A stretch of DNA of 64,000 nt from an uncultured Pseudomonadales bacterium (GTDB lineage: Bacteria; Pseudomonadota; Gammaproteobacteria; Pseudomonadales; Azotimanducaceae): positions 58,374 through 122,373 of the forward strand of contig CALSMJ010000006.1 in NCBI GenBank assembly GCA_943787425.1. Direction: 5' to 3'. The notes beneath the pieces were generated by a model. The model ran no database searches. It saw only the letters and a list, made by a program, of their open reading frames with translations, and was not told the DNA's origin. Shown in pieces: positions 16,951 to 25,909 of this stretch. Positions within the stretch are counted from its first letter, which is position 1, and each line of letters opens with the position of its first letter. The position numbers and the translations under genes are program-made.

Positions 16951-19113
16951 TTAAAATTTTCCGTAATAGCCTTCTTTCATTGCATCAAAGAGATTGGCCG
17001 CAGAATGAAGTTCCCCATCGTATTCGATTTCCTCGTTGCCCTTGAGTTCAACCACCTGGCCATCCTCGAGCTCGAATTGATAGGTTGTGTTTTCAAGGTC
17101 TTGCTCTTTGACTAAGACGCCTTGGAACGCTTCGGGGTTAAACCTAAAGGTTGTGCAGCCCTTAAGGCCTTGTTCGTACGCGTATAAATAGATGTGCTTA
17201 AAGTCCTCATAAGGGTACTCGGTTGGCACATTCGCTGTTTTCGAAATACTGGAGTCGATCCACTTTTGTGCGGCTGCCTGAATATCCACATGCTGAATCG
17301 GAGAGATGTCATCGGCTGTAATAAAGTAGTCCGGCAACTGGTGGTCTGGGTTGTCGGTATAGGGTAGGGCGTGAGGATTCACCATCGCGTTATAAGCCAG
17401 CAACTCGAAAGAGAAGACATCGACTTTTTCTTTCGACTTCTTGCCTTCGCGAATGACGTTGCGCGCGTAATGGTGGGCAAAGCTGGGCTCAATGCCGTTG
17501 CTGGCATTATTAGCCAGCGATAAGCTGATTGTGCCGGTTGGCGCAATTGAACTGTGGTGCGTGAAACGACACCCGTGCTCTATAAGGTCTTCAATCAAGC
17601 CTGCGTCCTCAGTGGCAATTTTTTGCATGTAGCGAGAATATTTAGCGTGGAGCACACGGCCCGGCAATTTGTCGCCAAGCTTTACGCCGTCTTCGATCAT
17701 CTCGGGTCGCAGCCGCAGCATCTCACCGGTCACCTCAAAGATCTCATCCATGATCGGGGCGGCGCCTTTTTCTTTCGCCAATTCAAGCCCGGTTTGCCAG
17801 CCCACGAGGGCGAGTTCTTTCGTCACGCGTTCCGTGAAGGCAACCGATGCTGGGTCGCCATAGCTCATGCCCATCATGGTGATCGCCGAGCCGAGTCCTA
17901 AGTAACCCATGCCATGACGGCGTTTGCGTTCGATCTCATGGCGCTGTTCGGGCAGCGGGAGGCCATTTATTTCAACCACGTTATCCAGCATGCGGGTAAA
18001 GATACTGACGGCTTCGCGGAACGTCTCCCAATCGAAGCCCGCATCAGGGCTGAAGGGCCGCTCAACAAAACGAGTGAGGTTTACGGAGCCCAGCAGACAA
18101 CTGCCGTAGGGCGGCAAAGGTTGCTCACCGCAGGGGTTGGTCGCGCGTATGTTTTCGCAAAACCAGTTGTTGTTCATTTCATTGACCTTGTCGATCAAAA
18201 TAAAGCCGGGTTCCGCAAAATCATAGGTCGACGCCATGATCATGTCCCAGAGTCGCTGGGCTTTAACCGTCTTGCTCACTTTGCAGGCAACGAGCCCTGC
18301 ATCATTCGTGACATACTTTGCTTTAGCTGGAAATTCGCGCCAGAGCACTTGTGCGGGGTCATTCAAATCCAATTGATCTGACTCAAGTTCACTTTGGGTC
18401 ATTGGGAACGACAAGGCCCAATCAGCATCATTCTTGACTGCTTCCATAAATTCAGCGGTGATCAGCAGGGATAAGTTAAATTGACGGAGTCTGCCGTCTT
18501 CGCGTTTGGCTTTAATGAAGTCCATCACATCCGGGTGACCGATTTCAAAAGTTGCCATTTGCGCGCCTCGCCGCCCACCGGCGGAGGAAACGGTAAAGCA
18601 TGTTTTGTCATAAATATCCATGAAGGATAGCGGCCCTGATGTATAGGCGCCGGCGCCCGACACATAGGCGCCTTTGGGGCGCAAGGTCGAAAACTCATAG
18701 CCAATGCCGCAGCCTGCTTTGAGTGTCAGGCCTGCTTCGAGATTCTTTTGCAGAATGTCTTCCATTGAATCAGAAATAATGCCGGAAACCGTACAGTTAA
18801 TGGTTGACGTTGCGGGTTTGTGGGCTTGGGCACCGGCGTTTGAGGTGATCCGGCCTGCGGGGATGACGCCATGGCGTAGGGCCCACAAGAATTTCTCATA
18901 CCAATCTTGACGGATGTCTTTGGCTTCGACTTCAACCAAGGCTTTTGCCACCCGTTGATAGGTTTGATCGATATTTTCGTCGATGCGCTCGCCTTGTTTA
19001 CTCTTTAGGCAATATTTGTTTTCCCATATGTCGAGAGAGGTCGGTTGCAGCTTGATTTCATTGACATTGGCAGGAATGGCTTTGAGATCGGTTTTTTGGG
19101 CTGTGGAATCCAT
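16951..19113 (-). CDS. nrdJa: Class II (B12-dependent) ribonucleotide reductase catalytic subunit NrdJa
   Basis: Reduces ribonucleotides using adenosylcobalamin and needs no oxygen for radical formation. The 720-residue product has the fold and motifs of the catalytic barrel: PAGRITSNAG, NCTVSG, LKAGCGIGYEFS, SSAGGRRGAQMA, the active-site loop RATNPCGEQPLPPYGSCLLGSVNL, and SIAPTGTISL near the C-terminal end of the barrel. It stops where the TSCPD part begins; that part is the separate gene nrdJb. I saw no clear cobalamin riboswitch in the upstream gap. Confidence 0.92.
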   Translation of the reverse strand: MDSTAQKTDLKAIPANVNEIKLQPTSLDIWENKYCLKSKQGERIDENIDQTYQRVAKALVEVEAKDIRQDWYEKFLWALRHGVIPAGRITSNAGAQAHKPATSTINCTVSGIISDSMEDILQKNLEAGLTLKAGCGIGYEFSTLRPKGAYVSGAGAYTSGPLSFMDIYDKTCFTVSSAGGRRGAQMATFEIGHPDVMDFIKAKREDGRLRQFNLSLLITAEFMEAVKNDADWALSFPMTQSELESDQLDLNDPAQVLWREFPAKAKYVTNDAGLVACKVSKTVKAQRLWDMIMASTYDFAEPGFILIDKVNEMNNNWFCENIRATNPCGEQPLPPYGSCLLGSVNLTRFVERPFSPDAGFDWETFREAVSIFTRMLDNVVEINGLPLPEQRHEIERKRRHGMGYLGLGSAITMMGMSYGDPASVAFTERVTKELALVGWQTGLELAKEKGAAPIMDEIFEVTGEMLRLRPEMIEDGVKLGDKLPGRVLHAKYSRYMQKIATEDAGLIEDLIEHGCRFTHHSSIAPTGTISLSLANNASNGIEPSFAHHYARNVIREGKKSKEKVDVFSFELLAYNAMVNPHALPYTDNPDHQLPDYFITADDISPIQHVDIQAAAQKWIDSSISKTANVPTEYPYEDFKHIYLYAYEQGLKGCTTFRFNPEAFQGVLVKEQDLENTTYQFELEDGQVVELKGNEEIEYDGELHSAANLFDAMKEGYYGKF

Positions 19114-19974
19114 AGGTCAATATTGCCTCGCATCAGTTGATGTTAATGGGTCTTTTATTCTGTCTTTGTTCTGTTTTCGTTTTGTCTCGGGTCTGTCTCG
19201 GGTTTGTTTAGTCCTGTTGCCTGCTATCGCAGACCGGTGCTTGATCTGTTCGTTTACCGTGATTTGATCACGCCTAAAATAAAGTGCTTTTTTATAGATC
19301 AAACGCTTTACTAAAAACTCATATCACGCGCTTTACTCAAATCACGCGCTACATCAAAAGTACGCGTTACCATCTAGCGTTCTGGTCAACGAGCTCTGTT
19401 CAACGAGCTCTGTTCAACGAACTCTGTTCAAAGAGCCCTGTTCAGAGCGCTTTCTACAACGCGCTTTCTGCAATGCGCTTTCTACAACGCGCTTTCTGCA
19501 ATGCGCTTTTCTCTAAGAGCTCGGTCAATGCGCTCTGTCCTAAAAGTGCTCTGTCCTAAAAGTGCCCTGTCCTAAAAGTGCTCCGTCGCTTATAACGGCC
19601 TGCCAAGTGTTTTTGGCCACTTATCAGCACCGCAAATCATGGCGGTGTTGTGAGGTCATGCCATCAATGGTTAGCCTGACCTGTGGACGCCCATCAAAGG
19701 GGTGTGTTGCGCTCAGGTTGCTGGCTTGACCCTCTTTTGAAGGGTGCGCCAGATGCCTTGAGTCGATGGTTTGAAGTCCTAAAAGCCCAGATATTGTGCT
19801 ACACGACCTTTCTGAGCACAAGATATAGTTGTCTCCAATCTGCATAAAATACCAAAAAAAACGCAAAAAAAGGGTCAGGTCTAGCGTAATTTAACCATAA
19901 TCGACTGTTTACAGCATGCCATCTTTCGCGGGACACTCAATTAAAGTATCAATACAACCTTGGGATGAAACGCA
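19114..19974. other. Long intergenic region upstream of nrdJa and the SDR gene
   Basis: 861 bases between divergent genes. No open frame here looks like a protein; the longest (about 80 codons at 19624-19866, minus strand) has no family resemblance or ribosome binding site. The middle is filled by a degenerate tandem array (19381-19590). A looser TCTGTCT/TTTGTCTCGGG repetition lies at about 19150-19215, and repeated ATCACGCGCT at about 19320-19355. The ends presumably carry the promoters of nrdJa and the SDR gene. Confidence 0.6.
19381..19590. repeat. Degenerate 14-bp and 16-bp tandem array
   Basis: Three related blocks follow one another. First are four copies near CTCTGTTCAACGAG (14 bp). 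Then come CTTTCTACAACGCG and CTTTCTGCAATGCG alternating twice, which makes a 28-bp higher-order unit. Last are three copies of CTCTGTCCTAAAAGTG (16 bp), with a partial fourth. Many units end in GAGCTC- or GCGC-like boundaries. It lies in a divergent gap and contains no gene. Confidence 0.9.
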
Positions 19975-20757
19975 ATGAATCAGTTGAAGACTAAAGTCGC
20001 GATTATTACCGGAGGCGGCAGTGGTATTGGCGCCGCAACAGCGGAACGTTTAGCGGAACAAGGCGCCTCGGTAATGGTGACTGATATCAATGGCGACGCC
20101 GCTGAGCACACGGCGCGCGTAATTCAGCAACGTGGGCAGACCGCCCAAGCGCTAGCGCAGGATGTGGCTGAGCCTGACGCTTGGCGGGCCGTATTTGAGG
20201 CGACCGCCAAAGCCTTTGGTCCGGTCAATGTTTTGGTCAACAATGCCGGCGTCAGTGGGGCCGGTCGGGATCGCTTTGAAGAGCCGGAAGGCCTTGATGC
20301 GTGGCGACAGATCATGAGTATCAATCTGGATGCCGTGAATTTGGGTTGCAGAATTGCAATTCAAGAAATGAAGGTTTCAGGCGGTGCGATTGTCAATGTC
20401 TCATCCGTCATGGGTTTGGTGGGGGGCGCAGGCCCAGCGTATAACGCCAGTAAAGGCGGCGTCCGATTATTAACGAAGTCGATTGCCAGCTATTGTGGGC
20501 GGATGGGCTACCCAATTCGATGCAATTCGGTCCATCCTGGCTATATTTGGACGCCAATGGTCCGTCAAATCGCCGAAGTTCATGAAGAGGTCTCAACTGA
20601 AGCCGAGTTAAAAGAGATGCTACTGCTTCAGCATCCTATTGGCCGGTTGGGAGAGGCCGATGATATTGCCAATGGTATCCGGTTTCTGATCTCGGACGAG
20701 TCCAGCTTCATGACTGGTAGTGAGTTGGTCATTGATGGCGGCTATACCTGCGTTTAA
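19975..20757 (+). CDS. Short-chain dehydrogenase/reductase
   Basis: A 260-residue classical SDR, an NAD(P)-dependent alcohol/ketone oxidoreductase. The cofactor motif is TGGGSGIG (residues about 12-19), with D at the NAD-preferring position after strand 2 (VTDING), NNAG, the catalytic Ser in VSSVMG, and YxxxK in YNASKGG. The C-terminal DGGYTCV end is typical. It is followed after 193 bases by an acyl-CoA synthetase gene on the same strand, so both may serve one degradation route. Substrate unknown; cyclic or secondary alcohol dehydrogenases are the closest remembered relatives. Confidence 0.92.
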   Translation: MNQLKTKVAIITGGGSGIGAATAERLAEQGASVMVTDINGDAAEHTARVIQQRGQTAQALAQDVAEPDAWRAVFEATAKAFGPVNVLVNNAGVSGAGRDRFEEPEGLDAWRQIMSINLDAVNLGCRIAIQEMKVSGGAIVNVSSVMGLVGGAGPAYNASKGGVRLLTKSIASYCGRMGYPIRCNSVHPGYIWTPMVRQIAEVHEEVSTEAELKEMLLLQHPIGRLGEADDIANGIRFLISDESSFMTGSELVIDGGYTCV

Positions 20758-20950
20758 GCTGGGCCGTTTCAACGCAGCCATAGCCTTTTAGCGAGCAGTA
20801 TGGTTTTATCCCAACGAATCTTGGCGAAGGTTAGACGTGCCGCGAAGCGCTTTGGGCACCTAGCGCGTCTTCTTAGCCAGGGTCGACTATTTGCCTAAGT
20901 CAACAGATGGCGTTAAATCATAACCTTGAAGATGTGAATGGAGTTCGCGC

Positions 20951-22486
20951 ATGCACCTATCCCAGATAGCCCGACAAAACCCCGATAAGCCAGCTTACAT
21001 TATGGCGGCCAGTGGCCAAACGGTGACCTACGAAGGTCTTGAGGCGGGGTCGAATCAATTGGCGCAATTATTTCGGTCACTAGGGCTCAGGCGCGGTGAT
21101 CACATCGCGATATTATTAGAAAATCATGCGCTGTTCCTTCAAATCTGTGTTGCCGCGCAACGTGCTGGCATCTATTACACCGCGATCAGCTACCGACTGC
21201 AGTCTGATGAGGTGGAATATATTGTGAATGATTGCGGCGCACGGGTGTTCATAACCTCGATTGATCGCCGAGCGGTGGTTGAGCCGTTAATTGACCGGTT
21301 AGAAAATTTGGATCGGTTTTTTATGCTCGATGGTGTGGTTGCTGGGTTCGAATCATTGGAAGCTGCGATGGATGCCCAGTCCACCGAGATGATTGAAGAT
21401 GAAAGTATTGGCACGTCGATGCTGTATTCGTCCGGAACGACCGGTCGACCTAAGGGCGTCTACCGCCAACTACCCGAAGGCGTTTGGGGTGAAGAAGATG
21501 CTGGCGCGATGTTTCGGGCCTTGTATCAAGCCCAGGAGGACAGTATCTATCTTACGCCGGCGCCGCTTTACCATGCGGCGCCCTTAACCTTTACTATGGC
21601 GTTCCTGTTAGGGGGGATGACCTGTGTCGTCATGGAGCATTTTGAAGCGAGTGCGGCTTTATCGGCCATCGAAACTTATGGCGTCACGCACAGTCAGTGG
21701 GTGCCCACGATGTTCATCCGGATGTTGAAGCTCGATGATGCTGAACGCTTGAAATACGACGTGTCGAGTTTGGTGTGTGCAATTCATGCGGCCGCGCCGT
21801 GTCCCGTTCCGATCAAAGAGCAAATGATTGAATGGTGGGGGCCGATTATCTATGAATATTATGCTGGCTCAGAGGGCAATGGGTTTGTGGCGATCAATTC
21901 AGAAGAATGGCTTGCGCATAAGGGCTCCGTTGGACGGGGTCTGACGGCCGTTTTACACATTTGCGATGATGCGGGCGACGAAGTCCCCGTGGGGCAGTCT
22001 GGCACCATTTACTTCGAAGGCGGAGGTGATTTTGAGTATCACAATGACGCAGAGAAAACCGCTGAGTCCCGGCACCCGTTGGGCTGGTCAACCTTGGGCG
22101 ATGTGGGGTATCTCGACGAAGAAGGCTTTCTGTATTTAACCGACCGCAAAAGCTTCATGATTATTTCTGGCGGCGTTAATATTTATCCTCAGGAGACGGA
22201 AAACCTGTTGGTAACCCATCCAAAGGTCATGGATGTGGCTGTTTTTGGCGTGCCGAATGAGGAGTTTGGCGAAGAAGTCAAAGCGGTTGTTCAGCCCAAA
22301 TCTTGGTCGGATGCGGGTCCTGAACTCGCCGCGGAACTGATGGAATTTTGCCGCGAGCATATTTCGCACATTAAATGCCCTCGATCGGTTGACTTTGAGC
22401 AAGAGCTGCCGCGTCATCCCACAGGCAAGCTGTATAAGCGGCTGCTTAAAGATCGATATTGGGCGGATCAGGGCAAATCGATTTAA
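20951..22486 (+). CDS. Acyl-CoA synthetase (AMP-binding family)
   Basis: 511 residues of the ANL superfamily that activate a carboxylic acid through an acyl-AMP to the CoA thioester. The phosphate-binding motif is SSGTTGRPKG (near residue 160). The adenine-binding motif is YYAGSEGNG. The hinge and C-terminal domain show DRKSFMIISGGVNIYPQE and the catalytic Lys region HPTGKLYKRLL. GGAG lies seven bases before the ATG. The substrate could be a fatty, bile-acid-like or aromatic acid; the sequence does not decide. Confidence 0.92.
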   Translation: MHLSQIARQNPDKPAYIMAASGQTVTYEGLEAGSNQLAQLFRSLGLRRGDHIAILLENHALFLQICVAAQRAGIYYTAISYRLQSDEVEYIVNDCGARVFITSIDRRAVVEPLIDRLENLDRFFMLDGVVAGFESLEAAMDAQSTEMIEDESIGTSMLYSSGTTGRPKGVYRQLPEGVWGEEDAGAMFRALYQAQEDSIYLTPAPLYHAAPLTFTMAFLLGGMTCVVMEHFEASAALSAIETYGVTHSQWVPTMFIRMLKLDDAERLKYDVSSLVCAIHAAAPCPVPIKEQMIEWWGPIIYEYYAGSEGNGFVAINSEEWLAHKGSVGRGLTAVLHICDDAGDEVPVGQSGTIYFEGGGDFEYHNDAEKTAESRHPLGWSTLGDVGYLDEEGFLYLTDRKSFMIISGGVNIYPQETENLLVTHPKVMDVAVFGVPNEEFGEEVKAVVQPKSWSDAGPELAAELMEFCREHISHIKCPRSVDFEQELPRHPTGKLYKRLLKDRYWADQGKSI

Positions 22487-22506
22487 GGCAAAGCGGTTGC
22501 CGCGCC

Positions 22507-23391
22507 TCACCGGTTTTTGAGCAAATTAGCAGGTGAAAACTGATCTGTCAGGATCGGGGCCGTTTGATCCCAGTCGGCGCGCGTATTGAGATAGCGCGGA
22601 AAACTCTCAATGGCAACGCCGAACCGCTTGAGCCCTGGCGCGAGCGCGCGCGCATTGGTCTCGAGCGTTTGGCGGTTTGGCAGTCCCGCAGGCCGGGCTA
22701 TGATGACCCGATTGCCGCTAGCAGGGAGTTTAAAATTAAAAAAGTCGTTAAAAACTGCTCTATAAGTATTTGATTCATAATCATAAAGTTTTGAAGAAGA
22801 AAAAGTGTTGGCGACTAAAACGCCGCCTTCAGATAGAACCGAACGCGTTTCTTCCAAGAATTCTCGGGTCATGAGATGCTCGGGAATATACTCACCGGTA
22901 AAGGCGTCTAGAATCACCAAGTCATATTGAGACCCTAATCGTGTCGCGCGCTTGATGAAGACCCGCGCATCTTGCACTGCAACGTTAAGCTGATCGTTTG
23001 CCTTAAAATTGAAGAAGCCTTCAGCGACCCGAACAACCGCAGCATCGATTTCAACGACGTCGATTTGGGCTTTGGGATACAGCTGATTGAGTGCCGTGGG
23101 TAAGGTGCCGCCGCCCAAGCCAACAATGAGAATTGAGCTGGGGTTGGGTTGCAGCAGCAAGCCCCCAAAGGTCATCCGAACATAAGAGAAGACAACCCGA
23201 TCGGGGTTCTCAGTATCAAAGCAGGACTGTCGTCGATCGTCGCGGCGGACGGCGAACACCAAACAGCGATCATCACCTTTTTGCTGGATTTCGATATTTT
23301 GATACAGGGACTTCTCGCGATGAATAACCTCACCTGTTACGTCGCCAGAGCCTAGCAGGCAGGCAAGCGCAAGGATCCAACCGCGGCTCAT
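22507..23391 (-). CDS. Spermidine synthase-like methyltransferase-fold protein (soluble half)
   Basis: 294 residues with the aminopropyltransferase/spermidine synthase fold: the nucleotide-type loop VGLGGGTLPTALNQLYP, the acidic VVEIDAAVV, and ILDAFTGEYIPEHLMT. Residues 5-18 are hydrophobic and could be a last membrane helix or signal anchor. Its ATG overlaps the stop of the upstream gene by four bases (ATGA). That upstream gene encodes only membrane helices, so together the two equal one fused membrane spermidine synthase-like protein found in many bacteria. True polyamine synthesis is not established for these fusions. Confidence 0.82.
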   Translation of the reverse strand: MSRGWILALACLLGSGDVTGEVIHREKSLYQNIEIQQKGDDRCLVFAVRRDDRRQSCFDTENPDRVVFSYVRMTFGGLLLQPNPSSILIVGLGGGTLPTALNQLYPKAQIDVVEIDAAVVRVAEGFFNFKANDQLNVAVQDARVFIKRATRLGSQYDLVILDAFTGEYIPEHLMTREFLEETRSVLSEGGVLVANTFSSSKLYDYESNTYRAVFNDFFNFKLPASGNRVIIARPAGLPNRQTLETNARALAPGLKRFGVAIESFPRYLNTRADWDQTAPILTDQFSPANLLKNR

Positions 23392-24026
23392 GAGCGCTTT
23401 CGATTAAAAGCGATCGCAAGGCTGCCCGCAAGCAACAACACCGCGACCATCGTGATCAAAATGGTATTCATGTCAAACCACAGGACCAAATAAAATGACG
23501 TGAGCAGCGTGCCCAAGGCGCTGCCCAGCGTTGACACAAAATATAAACCGCCGGCGACCTGCCCACTGTGTCGGGTGTTATCAACCATCAATCGAACCGA
23601 ATAGGGTGCAATCATACCGAGTAGCGCGGTTGGAATGAAAAACAAAATGGTGGAGGCCAGTAGCGATCCGTAACGCGGGTCGTCAATGGCAGAAAAGACC
23701 GCATCCATCGCGTGATCCGCGAAAAAGACAATTGGGAGTAACCCAATGGCCGCGAGCAAAAAAAACAAACCGTACAATCCAAGATTGGGCTGATTAATCG
23801 ATAAGCGTCCACCGATGAGATATCCGATCGCCAACGCCACCATAAAAATGCTGATGATGCTGCCCCAGACATAAATACTGCTGCCGAAGTAGGGCGCCAG
23901 GATACGGCCGCCAAGCAGTTCCACCGACATAATGATAAAGCCACTGGTAAATGCGAGCAGTAACACCAACCAACCAATGCGCTGTAGTTTTGTTTCAATC
24001 TGTTCGTCTGACATACCGCGTCGCAT
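23388..24026 (-). CDS. Membrane half of a split spermidine synthase-like protein
   Basis: 212 residues with about six hydrophobic segments. The opening, FTSGFIIMSVELLGGRILAPYFG, is the hallmark of the membrane part of fused spermidine synthase-like proteins, where E and R sit at the start of the first helix. The last segment, at about 186-206, is followed by RKRS and the stop. The soluble synthase-like half is the next gene, overlapping by four bases. ATG at 24026 or 24014 could start it. It is divergent from the ABC exporter genes. Confidence 0.8.
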   Translation of the reverse strand: MRRGMSDEQIETKLQRIGWLVLLLAFTSGFIIMSVELLGGRILAPYFGSSIYVWGSIISIFMVALAIGYLIGGRLSINQPNLGLYGLFFLLAAIGLLPIVFFADHAMDAVFSAIDDPRYGSLLASTILFFIPTALLGMIAPYSVRLMVDNTRHSGQVAGGLYFVSTLGSALGTLLTSFYLVLWFDMNTILITMVAVLLLAGSLAIAFNRKRS

Positions 24027-24136
24027 CCAAAATTTCCGACAGTATAACCGCTCGACACAATGGCGCCAGCGGGTCGACGCAACGCGCGTGCAATCTATGG
24101 CATACTGGCGCGGCGAAAACCCTAGGACAATCTGCT

Positions 24137-25909
24137 TTGAAAGCTCTGCTACGCCTCGTTCCCTACATTGCCCGATATCGATGGCAGGTTGTAGTTGGGT
24201 TCGTAGGATTTTTCTTGGCCCGTTTTTTTGAAGTCAGTACGTATTACGGGGTCGCACTCGGGATCGACGCCATCGGCGCCTTAGTGCAAGAAAAATCGCT
24301 GCCGCTCGGCCTTGAAGTCTGGGAAATCGTTGTCGGCATTGTCAGCGCAGTCATCCTGAGGTTTATCTTTGTCTCAAGGGCAAGGCGGGCCTTCCGGCTT
24401 GTCGGCCAGAAGGTGTCTTTTGATCTGCGCGAGCAGCTTTTCGCCAGCGTCTTGGTTCAAGGGCCTGCGTTTTTTGGGCGCATTGGGGTTGGGGACCTGA
24501 TGACGCGTGCGATTCAAGATATCTCACTTGTGCAACGCCTAATTGCCTTCGGCTTAATTCAAGTGGTCATCATGGTGTATGCGCCGCTGTTTGGCATGAC
24601 GGCGATGCTGTTTAAGTCGGTCAGCTTGACGCTACTGATTTTGCCGCTGCTGCCCATTCTGTATTTTTATGCCCAGTATGTTGCCACGCAAATGGCCGAG
24701 TCCTCACAGCAAGTACAGGAGTCCCTGTCCATGCTCGCAGCACACACTCAGGAAAATCTAAGCGGGATTCGGACGGTTCAGGCGCAGGCCCAAGAGGAAA
24801 ACGAAATCAAACGGTTCTTTAAAACCAACAATCAATACGCGTTAGCCTTTTATGAGCAAGCTCGAATTAATTCGTTGATGACGGCTTGGACGCCGTGGCT
24901 TACGGCACTGGCCCAGCTGGGGATCATCGTCTATGGCGGCAATTTGGTTTTAACCGGCGCGTTAAGTGTCGGCGATCTGATATTTTTCCTCGCTTGCTTG
25001 AACATGCTTCTGCAGCCGATTCGAATGGCGGGCTTCTTCATCACGATGGTGGCCCGGGCGCGGGTCGGCGTCGAACGTCTGTGTGAGGTCTTCGATGCAC
25101 CGCCCGAGATTATAGACCGCCCAACGGGCGAGGCGCCGGCGGAAATCAGCGGTGCGTTTGTGTTTAAGGATGCCGCTTTTACGTATCCTGGCGCGGCTGT
25201 GCCGGCCTTGAGCGATTTGAATTTCAGTATTCAGCGCGGCGAGTCTATTGGTATTGTCGGGCGAGTCGGCTCCGGTAAGTCGACGCTGTTAAAACTGTGT
25301 ACCCGATTACTTGAGCTGGACAAGGGTTCGGTTGAGCTGGATGGCGTTCCAATTGATCGATATGCGCTGGCCCAGCTGCGATCACAGATTGCGCAGGTCC
25401 TGCAGGATCCTTTTCTGTTTGGCGAGCCCTTGTCGGCCAATATTAGCTACGACGACCCTGAGCGGGCCTTAGATCTGATTTGGGATGCCGCCGATGCCGC
25501 GGCGTTGCGAGAGACGGTTCTGACTTTTCCTGAGCAAATGAATACCTTGGTGGGCGAGCGGGGCGTGACGTTGAGCGGCGGTCAAAAACAACGCACGACG
25601 CTCGCGCGCGGGTTGATTCGGAACGCGCCGGTACTCATTCTGGACGATTGCTTTAGCGCGGTGGATACCGAGACAGAAGAGCATATCTTAAGCCGGTTAA
25701 AACGTTTGCGGGCTGGTAAAACAACCATTTTGGTGAGTCATCGGGTCTCAACGTTGCGGCATACCGATCGTATTTTGGTGCTGGAAGACGGGCGACTGAT
25801 GGAATCAGGCTCGCATGATGCCCTGCTGTCAAAAGGCGGGCTCTACGCCGAACTCGAGCGTCTGCAGACCCAGGGCCAGCGATCAGATTATGAGCCGGAG
25901 CTGGTTTGA
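24137..25909 (+). CDS. ABC exporter half-transporter, first subunit (MdlA-like)
   Basis: About 590 residues: a six-helix exporter membrane domain then an ATPase domain. The reading frame is open back to 23951. I start it at TTG 24137 because AGGA lies nine bases upstream, the product then begins LKALLRLVPYIARYRW like the family, and it no longer overlaps the divergent gene. Walker A is GRVGSGKST, the signature is LSGGQKQR, and Walker B is VLILDDCFSAVD. The catalytic Glu after Walker B is replaced by Asp, as in the degenerate site of heterodimeric exporters. Its partner gene starts within its stop codon. Confidence 0.88.
   Translation: MKALLRLVPYIARYRWQVVVGFVGFFLARFFEVSTYYGVALGIDAIGALVQEKSLPLGLEVWEIVVGIVSAVILRFIFVSRARRAFRLVGQKVSFDLREQLFASVLVQGPAFFGRIGVGDLMTRAIQDISLVQRLIAFGLIQVVIMVYAPLFGMTAMLFKSVSLTLLILPLLPILYFYAQYVATQMAESSQQVQESLSMLAAHTQENLSGIRTVQAQAQEENEIKRFFKTNNQYALAFYEQARINSLMTAWTPWLTALAQLGIIVYGGNLVLTGALSVGDLIFFLACLNMLLQPIRMAGFFITMVARARVGVERLCEVFDAPPEIIDRPTGEAPAEISGAFVFKDAAFTYPGAAVPALSDLNFSIQRGESIGIVGRVGSGKSTLLKLCTRLLELDKGSVELDGVPIDRYALAQLRSQIAQVLQDPFLFGEPLSANISYDDPERALDLIWDAADAAALRETVLTFPEQMNTLVGERGVTLSGGQKQRTTLARGLIRNAPVLILDDCFSAVDTETEEHILSRLKRLRAGKTTILVSHRVSTLRHTDRILVLEDGRLMESGSHDALLSKGGLYAELERLQTQGQRSDYEPELV

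Noticed and set aside
19114..19300. Cobalamin riboswitch upstream of nrdJa
   Set aside because: I could not find a B12 box or the expected stems by eye. A covariance-model search would settle it.
19381..19590. CRISPR array
   Set aside because: Units are 14-16 bp, contiguous and without unique spacers, and no cas genes are present.
19624..19866. 80-codon open frame on the minus strand in the nrdJa upstream gap
   Set aside because: No ribosome binding site, no family resemblance, and it adjoins the degenerate repeat array.
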